Below are positions 48,191 to 59,500 of a DNA stretch of 64,000 bases, in pieces. Position 1 is the first letter of the stretch, and each line of letters opens with the position of its first letter. Source of the DNA: Pegoplata infirma (Eukaryota; Arthropoda; Insecta; Diptera; Anthomyiidae); the NCBI GenBank assembly GCA_963921195.1, contig OY992538.1:51450852-51514851 (forward strand). Direction: 5' to 3'. The notes beneath the pieces were generated by a model. The model did no database searches and had not been told where the DNA came from. It was given only the letters and a program-made list of their open reading frames with translations. The position numbers and the translations under genes are program-made.

Positions 48191-51100
48191 CAATTAAAAA
48201 ATAACAAAAATCAAAAAAAAATTTTTTGGTCAAAAAAAAAGGATGTACTAACCACTGCTTTTTTTGTCGAAAAACTTTGAAATTTTTTTACTCGATTTTT
48301 TTCATCTATCTTATGTAGAATTTCACGCTCGACACATTGATGCTAAAGTTTTGTAAATCCGTCCAGTAGTTTCGGAGATATAACGATTTTAAGATTTTTT
48401 TGATTTGAGAAAAATTAAAATTTCAAATTCTCTCAAGTTTTGCCACAATTTGGTTTTTCGTCAATAGCTCGGTAAATATAGGCCCGATTTGGGTCGGAGA
48501 CCTATACGTCCCATCTTTTTATGCTCTTTCAGAATATGTAACCCACATTTTTACCCCGTAAAAAAATGTTTTTCGACAAACTTGCCAACCATAGTCAGTG
48601 CGTAAGAAAAAATATGGTAAAATCGCTATAACTCCAAAACTACTGGACCGATTTACAAAATTTTAGCGTCAATGTGTCGAGCGTGAAATTCTAAATAAAA
48701 TAGCGACACATTGATGCTAAAGTTTTGTAAATCCGTCCAGTAGTTTCGGAGATATAACGATTTTAAGATTTTTTTGATTTGAGAAAAATTAAAATTTCAA
48801 ATTCTCTAAATTGTTGCCACAATTTGGTTTTTCGTCAATAGCTCGGTAAATATAGGCCCGATTTGGGTCGGAGACCTATACGTCCCATCTTTTTATGCTC
48901 TTTCAGAATATGTAACCCAAATTTTTACCCCGTAAAAAAATATTTTTCGACAAACTTGCCAACCATAGTCAGTGCGTAAGAAAAAATATGGTAAAATCGC
49001 TATAACTCCAAAACTACTGGACCGATTTACAAAATTTTAGCGTCAATGTGTCGAGCGTGAAATTCTAAATAAAATAGCAATTAAAAAATAACAAAAATCA
49101 AAAAAAAATTTTTTGGTCAAAAAAAAAGGATGTACTAACCACTGCTTTTTTTGTCGAAAAACTTTGAAATTTTTTTACTCGATTTTTTTCATCTATCTTA
49201 TGTAGAATTTCACGCTCGACACATTGATGCTAAAGTTTTGTAAATCCGTCCAGTAGTTTCGGAGATATAACGATTTTAAGATTTTTTTGATTTGAGAAAA
49301 ATTAAAATTTCAAATTCTCTCAAGTTTTGCCACAATTTGGTTTTTCGTCAATAGCTCGGTAAATATAGGCCCGATTTGGGTCGGAGACCTATACGTCCCA
49401 TCTTTTTATGCTCTTTCAGAATATGTAACCCACATTTTTACCCCGTAAAAAAATGTTTTTCGACAAACTTGCCAACCATAGTCAGTGCGTAAGAAAAAAT
49501 ATGGTAAAATCGCTATAACTCCAAAACTACTGGACCAATTTACAAAATTTTAGCGTCAATGTGTCGAGCGTGAAATTCTAAATAAAATAGCGACACATTG
49601 ATGCTAAAGTTTTGTAAATCCGTCCAGTAGTTTCGGAGATATAACGATTTTAAGATTTTTTTGATTTGAGAAAAATTAAAATTTCAAATTCTCTCAATTG
49701 TTGCCACAATTTGGTTTTTCGTCAATAGCTCGGTAAATATAGGCCCGATTTGGGTCGGAGACCTATACGTCCCATCTTTTTATGCTCTTTCAGAATATGT
49801 AACCCAAATTTTTACCCCGTAAAAAAATATTTTTCGACAAACTTGCCAACCATAGTCAGTGCGTAAGAAAAAATATGGTAAAATCGCTATAACTCCAAAA
49901 CTACTGGACCGATTTACAAAATTTTAGCGTCAATGTGTCGAGCGTGAAATTCTAAATAAAATAGCAATTAAAAAATAACAAAAATCAAAAAAAAATTTTT
50001 TGGTCAAAAAAAAAGGATGTACTAACCACTGCTTTTTTTGTCGAAAAACTTTGAAATTTTTTTACTCGATTTTTTTCATCTATCTTATGTAGAATTTCAC
50101 GCTCGACACATTGATGCTAAAGTTTTGAAAATCCGTCCAGTAGTTTCGGAGATATAACGATTTTAAGATTTTTTTGATTTGAGAAAAATTAAAATTTCAA
50201 ATTCTCTCAAGTTTTGCCACAATTTGGTTTTTCGTCAATAGCTCGGTAAATATAGGCCCGATTTGGGTCGGAGACCTATACGTCCCATCTTTTTATGCTC
50301 TTTCAGAATATGTAACCCACATTTTTACCCCGTAAAAAAATGTTTTTCGACAAACTTGCCAACCATAGTCAGTGCGTAAGAAAAAATATGGTAAAATCGC
50401 TATAACTCCAAAACTACTGGACCGATTTACAAAATTTTAGCGTCAATGTGTCGAGCGTGAAATTCTAAATAAAATAGCGACACATTGATGCTAAAGTTTT
50501 GTAAATCCGTCCAGTAGTTTCGGAGATATAACGATTTTAAGATTTTTTTGATTTGAGAAAAATTAAAATTTCAAATTCTCTCAATTGTTGCCACAATTTG
50601 GTTTTTCGTCAATAGCTCGGTAAATATAGGCCCGATTTGGGTCGGAGACCTATACGTCCCATCTTTTTATGCTCTTTCAGAATATGTAACCCACATTTTT
50701 ACCCCGTAAAAAAATATTTTTCGACAAACTTGCCAACCATAGTCAGTGCGTAAGAAAAAATATGGTAAAATCGCTATAACTCCAAAACTACTGGACCGAT
50801 TTACAAAATTTTAGCGTCAATGTGTCGAGCGTGAAATTCTAAATAAAGTAGCAATTAAAAAATAACAAAAATCAAAAAAAAAATTTTTGGTCAAAAAAAA
50901 AGGATGTACTAACCACTGCTTTTTTTGTCGAAAAACTTTGAAATTTTTTTACTCGATTTTTTTCATCTATCTTATGTAGAATTTCACGCTCGACACATTG
51001 ATGCTAAAGTTTTGTAAATCCGTCCAGTAGTTTCGGAGATATAACGATTTTAAGATTTTTTTGATTTGAGAAAAATTAAAATTTCAAATTCTCTCAAGTT

Positions 51101-53512
51101 TTGCCACAATTTGGTTTTTCGTCAATAGCTCGGTAAATATAGGCCCGATTTGGGTCGGAGACCTATACGTCCCATCTTTTTATGCTCTTTCAGAATATGT
51201 AACCCACATTTTTACCCCGTAAAAAAATGTTTTTCGACAAACTTGCCAACCAAAGTCAGTGCGTAAGAAAAAATATGGTAAAATCGCTATAACTCCAAAA
51301 CTACTGGACCGATTTACAAAATTTTAGCGTCAATGTGTCGAGCGTGAAATTCTAAATAAAATAGCGACACATTGATGCTAAAGTTTTGTAAATCCGTCCA
51401 GTAGTTTCGGAGATATAACGATTTTAAGATTTTTTTGATTTGAGAAAAATTAAAATTTCAAATTCTCTCAATTGTGGCCACAATTTGGTTTTTCGTCAAT
51501 AGCTCGGTAAATATAGGCCCGATTTGGGTCGGAGACCTATACGTCCCATCTTTTTATGCTCTTTCAGAATATGTAACCCAAATTTTTACCCCGTAAAAAA
51601 ATATTTTTCGACAAACTTGCCAACCATAGTCAGTGCGTAAGAAAAAATATGGTAAAATCGCTATAACTCCAAAACTACTGGACCGATTTACAAAATTTTA
51701 GCGTCAATGTGTCGAGCGTGAAATTCTAAATAAAATAGCAATTAAAAAATAACAAAAATCAAAAAAAAATTTTTTGGTCAAAAAAAAAGGATGTACTAAC
51801 CACTGCTTTTTTTGTCGAAAAACTTTGAAATTTTTTTACTCGATTTTTTTCATCTATCTTATGTAGAATTTCACGCTCGACACATTGATGCTAAAGTTTT
51901 GTAAATCCGTCCAGTAGTTTCGGAGATATAACGATTTTAAGATTTTTTTGATTTGAGAAAAATTAAAATTTCAAATTCTCTCAAGTTTTGCCACAATTTG
52001 GTTTTTCGTCAATAGCTCGGTAAATATAGGCCCGATTTGGGTCGGAGACCTATACGTCCCATCTTTTTATGCTCTTTCAGAATATGTAACCCACATTTTT
52101 ACCCCGTAAAAAAATGTTTTTCGACAAACTTGCCAACCATAGTCAGTGCGTAAGAAAAAATATGGTAAAATCGCTATAACTCCAAAACTACTGGACCAAT
52201 TTACAAAATTTTAGCGTCAATGTGTCGAGCGTGAAATTCTAAATAAAATAGCGACACATTGATGCTAAAGTTTTGTAAATCCGTCCAGTAGTTTCGGAGA
52301 TATAACGATTTTAAGATTTTTTTGATTTGAGAAAAATTAAAATTTCAAATTCTCTCAATTGTTGCCACAATTTGGTTTTTCGTCAATAGCTCGGTAAATA
52401 TAGGCCCGATTTGGGTCGGAGACCTATACGTCCCATCTTTTTATGCTCTTTCAGAATATGTAACCCAAATTTTTACCCCGTAAAAAAATATTTTTCGACA
52501 AACTTGCCAACCATAGTCAGTGCGTAAGAAAAAATATGGTAAAATCGCTATAACTCCAAAACTACTGGACCGATTTACAAAATTTTAGCGTCAATGTGTC
52601 GAGCGTGAAATTCTAAATAAAATAGCAATTAAAAAATAACAAAAATCAAAAAAAAATTTTTTGGTCAAAAAAAAAGGATGTACTAACCACTGCTTTTTTT
52701 GTCGAAAAACTTTGAAATTTTTTTACTCGATTTTTTTCATCTATCTTATGTAGAATTTCACGCTCGACACATTGATGCTAAAGTTTTGTAAATCCGTCCA
52801 GTAGTTTCGGAGATATAACGATTTTAAGATTTTTTTGATTTGAGAAAAATTAAAATTTCAAATTCTCTCAAGTTTTGCCACAATTTGGTTTTTCGTCAAT
52901 AGCTCGGTAAATATAGGCCCGATTTGGGTCGGAGACCTATACGTCCCATCTTTTTATGCTCTTTCAGAATATGTAACCCACATTTTTACCCCGTAAAAAA
53001 ATGTTTTTCGACAAACTTGCCAACCATAGTCAGTGCGTAAGAAAAAATATGGTAAAATCGCTATAACTCCAAAACTACTGGACCGATTTACAAAATTTTA
53101 GCGTCAATGTGTCGAGCGTGAAATTCTAAATAAAATAGCGACACATTGATGCTAAAGTTTTGTAAATCCGTCCAGTAGTTTCGGAGATATAACGATTTTA
53201 AGATTTTTTTGATTTGAGAAAAATTAAAATTTCAAATTCTCTCAATTGTTGCCACAATTTGGTTTTTCGTCAATAGCTCGGTAAATATAGGCCCGATTTG
53301 GGTCGGAGACCTATACGTCCCATCTTTTTATGCTCTTTCAGAATATGTAACCCAAATTTTTACCCCGTAAAAAAATATTTTTCGACAAACTTGCCAACCA
53401 TAGTCAGTGCGTAAGAAAAAATATGGTAAAATCGCTATAACTCCAAAACTACTGGACCGATTTACAAAATTTTAGCGTCAATGTGTCGAGCGTGAAATTC
53501 TAAATAAAATAG

Positions 53513-54773
53513 CAATTAAAAAATAACAAAAATCAAAAAAAAATTTTTTGGTCAAAAAAAAAGGATGTACTAACCACTGCTTTTTTTGTCGAAAAACTTT
53601 GAAATTTTTTTACTCGATTTTTTTCATCTATCTTATGTAGAATTTCACGCTCGACACATTGATGCTAAAGTTTTGTAAATCCGTCCAGTAGTTTCGGAGA
53701 TATAACGATTTTAAGATTTTTTTGATTTGAGAAAAATTAAAATTTCAAATTCTCTCAAGTTTTGCCACAATTTGGTTTTTCGTCAATAGCTCGGTAAATA
53801 TAGGCCCGATTTGGGTCGGAGACCTATACGTCCCATCTTTTTATGCTCTTTCAGAATATGTAACCCACATTTTTACCCCGTAAAAAAATGTTTTTCGACA
53901 AACTTGCCAACCATAGTCAGTGCGTAAGAAAAAATATGGTAAAATCGCTATAACTCCAAAACTACTGGACCAATTTACAAAATTTTAGCGTCAATGTGTC
54001 GAGCGTGAAATTCTAAATAAAATAGCGACACATTGATGCTAAAGTTTTGTAAATCCGTCCAGTAGTTTCGGAGATATAACGATTTTAAGATTTTTTTGAT
54101 TTAGGAAAAATTAAAATTTCAAATTCTCTCAATTGTTGCCACAATTTGGTTTTTCGTCAATAGCTCGGTAAATATAGGCCCGATTTGGGTCGGAGACCTA
54201 TACGTCCCATCTTTTTATGCTCTTTCAGAATATGTAACCCAAATTTTTACCCCGTAAAAAAATATTTTTCGACAAACTTGCCAACCATAGTCAGTGCGTA
54301 AGAAAAAATATGGTAAAATCGCTATAACTCCAAAACTACTGGACCGATTTACAAAATTTTAGCGTCAATGTGTCGAGCGTGAAATTCTAAATAAAATAGC
54401 GACACATTGATGCTAAAGTTTTGTAAATCCGTCCAGTAGTTTCGGAGATATAACGATTTTAAGATTTTTTTGATTTGAGAAAAATTAAAATTTCAAATTC
54501 TCTCAATTGTTGCCACAATTTGGTTTTTCGTCAATAGCTCGGTAAATATAGGCCCGATTTGGGTCGGAGACCTATACGTCCCATCTTTTTATGCTCTTTC
54601 AGAATATGTAACCCAAATTTTTACCCCGTAAAAAAATATTTTTCGACAAACTTGCCAACCATAGTCAGTGCGTAAGAAAAAATATGGTAAAATCGCTATA
54701 ACTCCAAAACTACTGGACCGATTTACAAAATTTTAGCGTCAATGTGTCGAGCGTGAAATTCTAAATAAAATAG
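53513..54773. repeat. Trimeric unit: one long and two short monomers (1261 bp)
   Basis: The anchor GACACATTG occurs at 54027 and again at 54401, 374 bp apart, with no linker between, and the next linker starts only at 54774. Both extra-short monomers carry short-type markers (CTCAATTGTTGCC, CCCAAATTT, AAATATTTTTCG). The total of 1261 equals 887 plus 374. It is the size and content expected for the reciprocal product of the kind of crossover that gave the 513-bp unit. The first short monomer also has a private change (TTTAGGAAAAATT near 54101). Confidence 0.9.
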
Positions 54774-55599
54774 CAATTAAAAAATAACAAAAATCAAAAA
54801 AAAATTTTTTGGTCAAAAAAAAAGGATGTACTAACCACTGCTTTTTTTGTCGAAAAACTTTGAAATTTTTTTACTCGATTTTTTTCATCTATCTTATGTA
54901 GAATTTCACGCTCGACACATTGATGCTAAAGTTTTGTAAATCCGTCCAGTAGTTTCGGAGATATAACGATTTTAAGATTTTTTTGATTTGAGAAAAATTA
55001 AAATTTCAAATTCTCTCAAGTTTTGCCACAATTTGGTTTTTCGTCAATAGCTCGGTAAATATAGGCCCGATTTGGGTCGGAGACCTATACGTCCCATCTT
55101 TTTATGCTCTTTCAGAATATGTAACCCACATTTTTACCCCGTAAAAAAATGTTTTTCGACAAACTTGCCAACCATAGTCAGTGCGTAAGAAAAAATATGG
55201 TAAAATCGCTATAACTCCAAAACTACTGGACCAATTTACAAAATTTTAGCGTCAATGTGTCGAGCGTGAAATTCTAAATAAAATAGCGACACATTGATGC
55301 TAAAGTTTTGTAAATCCGTCCAGTAGTTTCGGAGATATAACGATTTTAAGATTTTTTTGATTTGAGAAAAATTAAAATTTCAAATTCTCTCAATTGTTGC
55401 CACAATTTGGTTTTTCGTCAATAGCTCGGTAAATATAGGCCCGATTTGGGTCGGAGACCTATACGTCCCATCTTTTTATGCTCTTTCAGAATATGTAACC
55501 CAAATTTTTACCCCGTAAAAAAATATTTTTCGACAAACTTGCCAACCATAGTCAGTGCGTAAGAAAAAATATGGTAAAATCGCTATAACTCCAAAACTA

Positions 55600-55612
55600 C
55601 CCAGCAAAACTT
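55600..55612 (+). repeat. Left terminal inverted repeat of the 937-bp element
   Basis: CCCAGCAAAACTT, directly after TA. It matches the reverse complement of 56524-56536 at 12 of 13 positions. Beyond it the two ends diverge. Confidence 0.85.
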
Positions 55613-55618
55613 AGATTA

Positions 55619-55860
55619 CCAAATAAGGTATAAAATAAGGTATAGGATCTCTTATTTTATACATTGCAGCATTGATGATTTTAACAGGCGATGAGACTCA
55701 AAGTAATGCATCCACATTATCACATAGAATACCAGTAAGGTATAAAATAAGTCATAAATTTATAACGAAGAATACGAGTAAGGTGTAAAATATATGATAT
55801 TTTATAGGTTACGAGTAAGGTATATAATATAGCATACCAGAACGTAATATATAAGGTGTT
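55619..55860 (+). repeat. Subterminal AAGGTATA-type repeats
   Basis: AAATAAGGTATA occurs at 55621 and, overlapping its neighbour, at 55633. AGTAAGGTATA-like copies follow at 55734, 55777 and 55814, set in a longer shared context (AATAC-AGTAAGGT-TAAAATA), with a weaker ATAAGGTG copy near 55852. A further AAATAAGGTATA lies near the other end at 56469. The spacing (43 then 37 bp) is too irregular for a simple tandem repeat. They could be transposase-binding sites; that is inferred from their subterminal position. Confidence 0.65.
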
Positions 55861-56014
55861 AAGAGTAGTGAAAAAGTAATTTTGTATTAAATTTACTCAC
55901 GTGATTGTAAGTGATTGTGAGTGTGTGTCGTTAGAAATTTCCTGTCGTGAGCCCATCTCTAGTTTAAACTTCTGCATTTTTTTTTTAAAATAATTATTTT
56001 TTATGTTATTGTAA

Positions 56015-56083
56015 TGCATTATGCATCCAATTATAAATAATGCATTATTTCAAACTTTCAAATAATACATAATGTAACCAAAT
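56015..56083 (+). repeat. Internal direct repeat, copy 1
   Basis: A 69-bp stretch beginning TGCATTATGCATCC and ending AACCAAAT, built around AATGCATTATTT and AAATAATAC. It is an imperfect copy of 56371-56438. The sequence contains short palindromes of the type TGCATTA/TAATGCA. Confidence 0.6.
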
Positions 56084-56121
56084 AAAAGTCATCCATGATT
56101 TAATGTTTAGAAATAATAAAT

Positions 56122-56346
56122 ATGGACTGTGATCACGTAAAACTATAGTTAACTATCGTCGATTTTTGGAGCCTTGTTGCTCTTAAATTAATCAAAATAT
56201 TTCCAATTTTTTTAACATTTCTGGATTTGACAACACTCTTTAAACATTTAATAAAGAAAAACTTTAAAATTTCCCTTCAAAACGATATGTATTTTGATGT
56301 CGTTTATGCATCGTCTATCGTTTTCGTTTTACGTGATTAGCCCCAT
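56122..56346. mobile_element. Possible nested foldback/MITE-like element (about 225 bp)
   Basis: Its ends form an inverted repeat: ATGGACTGTGATCACGTAAA then AC at 56122-56143, and GTTTTACGTGATTAGCCCCA then T at 56326-56346. They share ATCACGTAAAAC, with a one-base gap and a few mismatches nearer the tip. Weaker complementarity continues inward (AACTATCGTCGAT against ATCGTCTATCGTT). It sits between the two internal direct repeats. I could not find a convincing target duplication and it has no reading frame, so the exact ends are uncertain and it may simply be an internal inverted repeat of the larger element. Confidence 0.45.
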
Positions 56347-56370
56347 GAAATAAATTTTTTCCAATAATCA

Positions 56371-56438
56371 TGCATTACGTAGCAAATTATTATTAATGCA
56401 TTATTTTTCACTTTAAAATAATACGTTGTGGAACAAAT
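56371..56438 (+). repeat. Internal direct repeat, copy 2
   Basis: A 68-bp stretch beginning TGCATTACGTAGC and ending GGAACAAAT, matching 56015-56083 with scattered differences; the shared core is AATGCATTATTT followed by CACTTTaAAATAATAC-like sequence. It lies downstream of the candidate nested element, so the pair brackets that element. Confidence 0.6.
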
Positions 56439-56523
56439 GTTTGGTAAGACATCCTAAAATAATGCAACAAATAAGGTATACACATTACCTGGTAATGTGT
56501 TATATAATCACTACCCATTACCA

Positions 56524-56536
56524 AAGATTTGCTGGG
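56524..56536 (-). repeat. Right terminal inverted repeat of the 937-bp element
   Basis: AAGATTTGCTGGG, followed by the duplicated TA and the resumed satellite CTGGACCGATTT. Confidence 0.85.
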
Positions 56537-59500
56537 TACTGGACCGATTTACAAAATTTTAGCGTCAATGTGTCGAGCGTGAAATTCTAAATAAAATAGC
56601 AATTAAAAAATAACAAAAATCAAAAAAAATTTTTTGGTCAAAAAAAAAGGATGTACTAACTACTGCTTTTTTTGTCGAAAAACTTTGAAATTTTTTTACT
56701 CGATTTTTTTCATCTATCTTATGTAGAATTTCACGCTCGACACATTGATGCTAAAGTTTTGAAAATCCGTCCAGTAGTTTCGGAGATATAACGATTTTAA
56801 GATTTTTTTGATTTGAGAAAAATTAAAATTTCAAATTCTCTCAAGTTTTGCCACAATTTGGTTTTTCGTCAATAGCTCGGTAAATATAGGCCCGATTTGG
56901 GTCGGAGACCTATACGTCCCATCTTTTTATGCTCTTTCAGAATATGTAACCCACATTTTTACCCCGTAAAAAAATGTTTTTCGACAAACTTGCCAACCAT
57001 AGTCAGTGCGTAAGAAAAAATATGGTAAAATCGCTATAACTCCAAAACTACTGGACCGATTTACAAAATTTTAGCGTCAATGTGTCGAGCGTGAAATTCT
57101 AAATAAAATAGCGACACATTGATGCTAAAGTTTTGTAAATCCGTCCAGTAGTTTCGGAGATATAACGATTTTAAGATTTTTTTGATTTGAGAAAAATTAA
57201 AATTTCAAATTCTCTCAATTGTTGCCACAATTTGGTTTTTCGTCAATAGCTCGGTAAATATAGGCCCGATTTGGGTCGGAGACCTATACGTCCCATCTTT
57301 TTATGCTCTTTCAGAATATGTAACCCACATTTTTACCCCGTAAAAAAATATTTTTCGACAAACTTGCCAACCATAGTCAGTGCGTAAGAAAAAATATGGT
57401 AAAATCGCTATAACTCCAAAACTACTGGACCGATTTACAAAATTTTAGCGTCAATGTGTCGAGCGTGAAATTCTAAATAAAGTAGCAATTAAAAAATAAC
57501 AAAAATCAAAAAAAAAATTTTTGGTCAAAAAAAAAGGATGTACTAACCACTGCTTTTTTTGTCGAAAAACTTTGAAATTTTTTTACTCGATTTTTTTCAT
57601 CTATCTTATGTAGAATTTCACGCTCGACACATTGATGCTAAAGTTTTGTAAATCCGTCCAGTAGTTTCGGAGATATAACGATTTTAAGATTTTTTTGATT
57701 TGAGAAAAATTAAAATTTCAAATTCTCTCAAGTTTTGCCACAATTTGGTTTTTCGTCAATAGCTCGGTAAATATAGGCCCGATTTGGGTCGGAGACCTAT
57801 ACGTCCCATCTTTTTATGCTCTTTCAGAATATGTAACCCACATTTTTACCCCGTAAAAAAATGTTTTTCGACAAACTTGCCAACCAAAGTCAGTGCGTAA
57901 GAAAAAATATGGTAAAATCGCTATAACTCCAAAACTACTGGACCGATTTACAAAATTTTAGCGTCAATGTGTCGAGCGTGAAATTCTAAATAAAATAGCG
58001 ACACATTGATGCTAAAGTTTTGTAAATCCGTCCAGTAGTTTCGGAGATATAACGATTTTAAGATTTTTTTGATTTGAGAAAAATTAAAATTTCAAATTCT
58101 CTCAATTGTTGCCACAATTTGGTTTTTCGTCAATAGCTCGGTAAATATAGGCCCGATTTGGGTCGGAGACCTATACGTCCCATCTTTTTATGCTCTTTCA
58201 GAATATGTAACCCAAATTTTTACCCCGTAAAAAAATATTTTTCGACAAACTTGCCAACCATAGTCAGTGCGTAAGAAAAAATATGGTAAAATCGCTATAA
58301 CTCCAAAACTACTGGACCGATTTACAAAATTTTAGCGTCAATGTGTCGAGCGTGAAATTCTAAATAAAATAGCAATTAAAAAATAACAAAAATCAAAAAA
58401 AAATTTTTTGGTCAAAAAAAAAGGATGTACTAACCACTGCTTTTTTTGTCGAAAAACTTTGAAATTTTTTTACTCGATTTTTTTCATCTATCTTATGTAG
58501 AATTTCACGCTCGACACATTGATGCTAAAGTTTTGTAAATCCGTCCAGTAGTTTCGGAGATATAACGATTTTAAGATTTTTTTGATTTGAGAAAAATTAA
58601 AATTTCAAATTCTCTCAAGTTTTGCCACAATTTGGTTTTTCGTCAATAGCTCGGTAAATATAGGCCCGATTTGGGTCGGAGACCTATACGTCCCATCTTT
58701 TTATGCTCTTTCAGAATATGTAACCCACATTTTTACCCCGTAAAAAAATGTTTTTCGACAAACTTGCCAACCATAGTCAGTGCGTAAGAAAAAATATGGT
58801 AAAATCGCTATAACTCCAAAACTACTGGACCAATTTACAAAATTTTAGCGTCAATGTGTCGAGCGTGAAATTCTAAATAAAATAGCGACACATTGATGCT
58901 AAAGTTTTGTAAATCCGTCCAGTAGTTTCGGAGATATAACGATTTTAAGATTTTTTTGATTTGAGAAAAATTAAAATTTCAAATTCTCTCAATTGTTGCC
59001 ACAATTTGGTTTTTCGTCAATAGCTCGGTAAATATAGGCCCGATTTGGGTCGGAGACCTATACGTCCCATCTTTTTATGCTCTTTCAGAATATGTAACCC
59101 AAATTTTTACCCCGTAAAAAAATATTTTTCGACAAACTTGCCAACCATAGTCAGTGCGTAAGAAAAAATATGGTAAAATCGCTATAACTCCAAAACTACT
59201 GGACCGATTTACAAAATTTTAGCGTCAATGTGTCGAGCGTGAAATTCTAAATAAAATAGCAATTAAAAAATAACAAAAATCAAAAAAAAATTTTTTGGTC
59301 AAAAAAAAAGGATGTACTAACCACTGCTTTTTTTGTCGAAAAACTTTGAAATTTTTTTACTCGATTTTTTTCATCTATCTTATGTAGAATTTCACGCTCG
59401 ACACATTGATGCTAAAGTTTTGTAAATCCGTCCAGTAGTTTCGGAGATATAACGATTTTAAGATTTTTTTGATTTGAGAAAAATTAAAATTTCAAATTCT

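Larger units (their letters stand above)
17976..55599. repeat. Satellite array, middle block (887-bp higher-order repeat)
   Basis: It resumes exactly where the left block stopped. Linker starts fall at 18549, 19436, 20322, 21209, 22096, 22982, 23870, 24753, 25633, 26520, 27407, 28294, 29181, 29694, 30292, 31180, 32067, 32954, 33841, 34881, 35766, 36653, 37540, 38427, 39314, 40201, 41088, 41975, 42862, 43749, 44636, 45523, 46413, 47300, 48191, 49078, 49965, 50852, 51739, 52626, 53513 and 54774. Most spacings are 887 bp; 513, 598, 1040 and 1261 mark the rearranged units annotated separately, and 880, 883, 890 and 891 reflect small linker or body indels. No gene is present. Linked variants (GAAAATCC, AAAGTAG, CCAAAGTC, GACCAATTT, CCCAAATTT) define recurring unit types. 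Confidence 0.97.
55600..56536. mobile_element. 937-bp non-coding MITE-like DNA element with CCCAGCAAA ends
   Basis: It interrupts a monomer at AAAACTACTGGACC, leaving AAAACTA before it and TACTGGACC after it, so TA (55598-55599) is duplicated at 56537-56538. The interrupted unit is 1826 bp, which is 887 plus 937 plus 2. Ends are 13-bp inverted repeats with one mismatch (CCCAGCAAAACTT and AAGATTTGCTGGG). Inside the ends are AAATAAGGTATA repeats, including copies near both termini, as expected of subterminal transposase-binding sites. I see no reading frame and no transposase motif, so it is non-autonomous. The TA target fits Tc1/mariner or another TA-targeting superfamily, but I do not recognise the ends and do not assign one. 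A 3-bp TAC duplication with CCAGCAAA ends is an equally possible reading. Confidence 0.87.

Noticed and set aside
55930..55965. GAGCCCATCTCTAG near 55950 as the end of another nested hAT-like element
   Set aside because: The reverse strand reads CTAGAGATGGGC, which resembles ends I recall from some insect elements, but I found no matching second end or target duplication.
55598..56538. 3-bp TAC target duplication for the 937-bp element
   Set aside because: It cannot be excluded, but treating the first C as part of the element gives a symmetrical CCCAGC/GCTGGG pair and a TA duplication, which I prefer.
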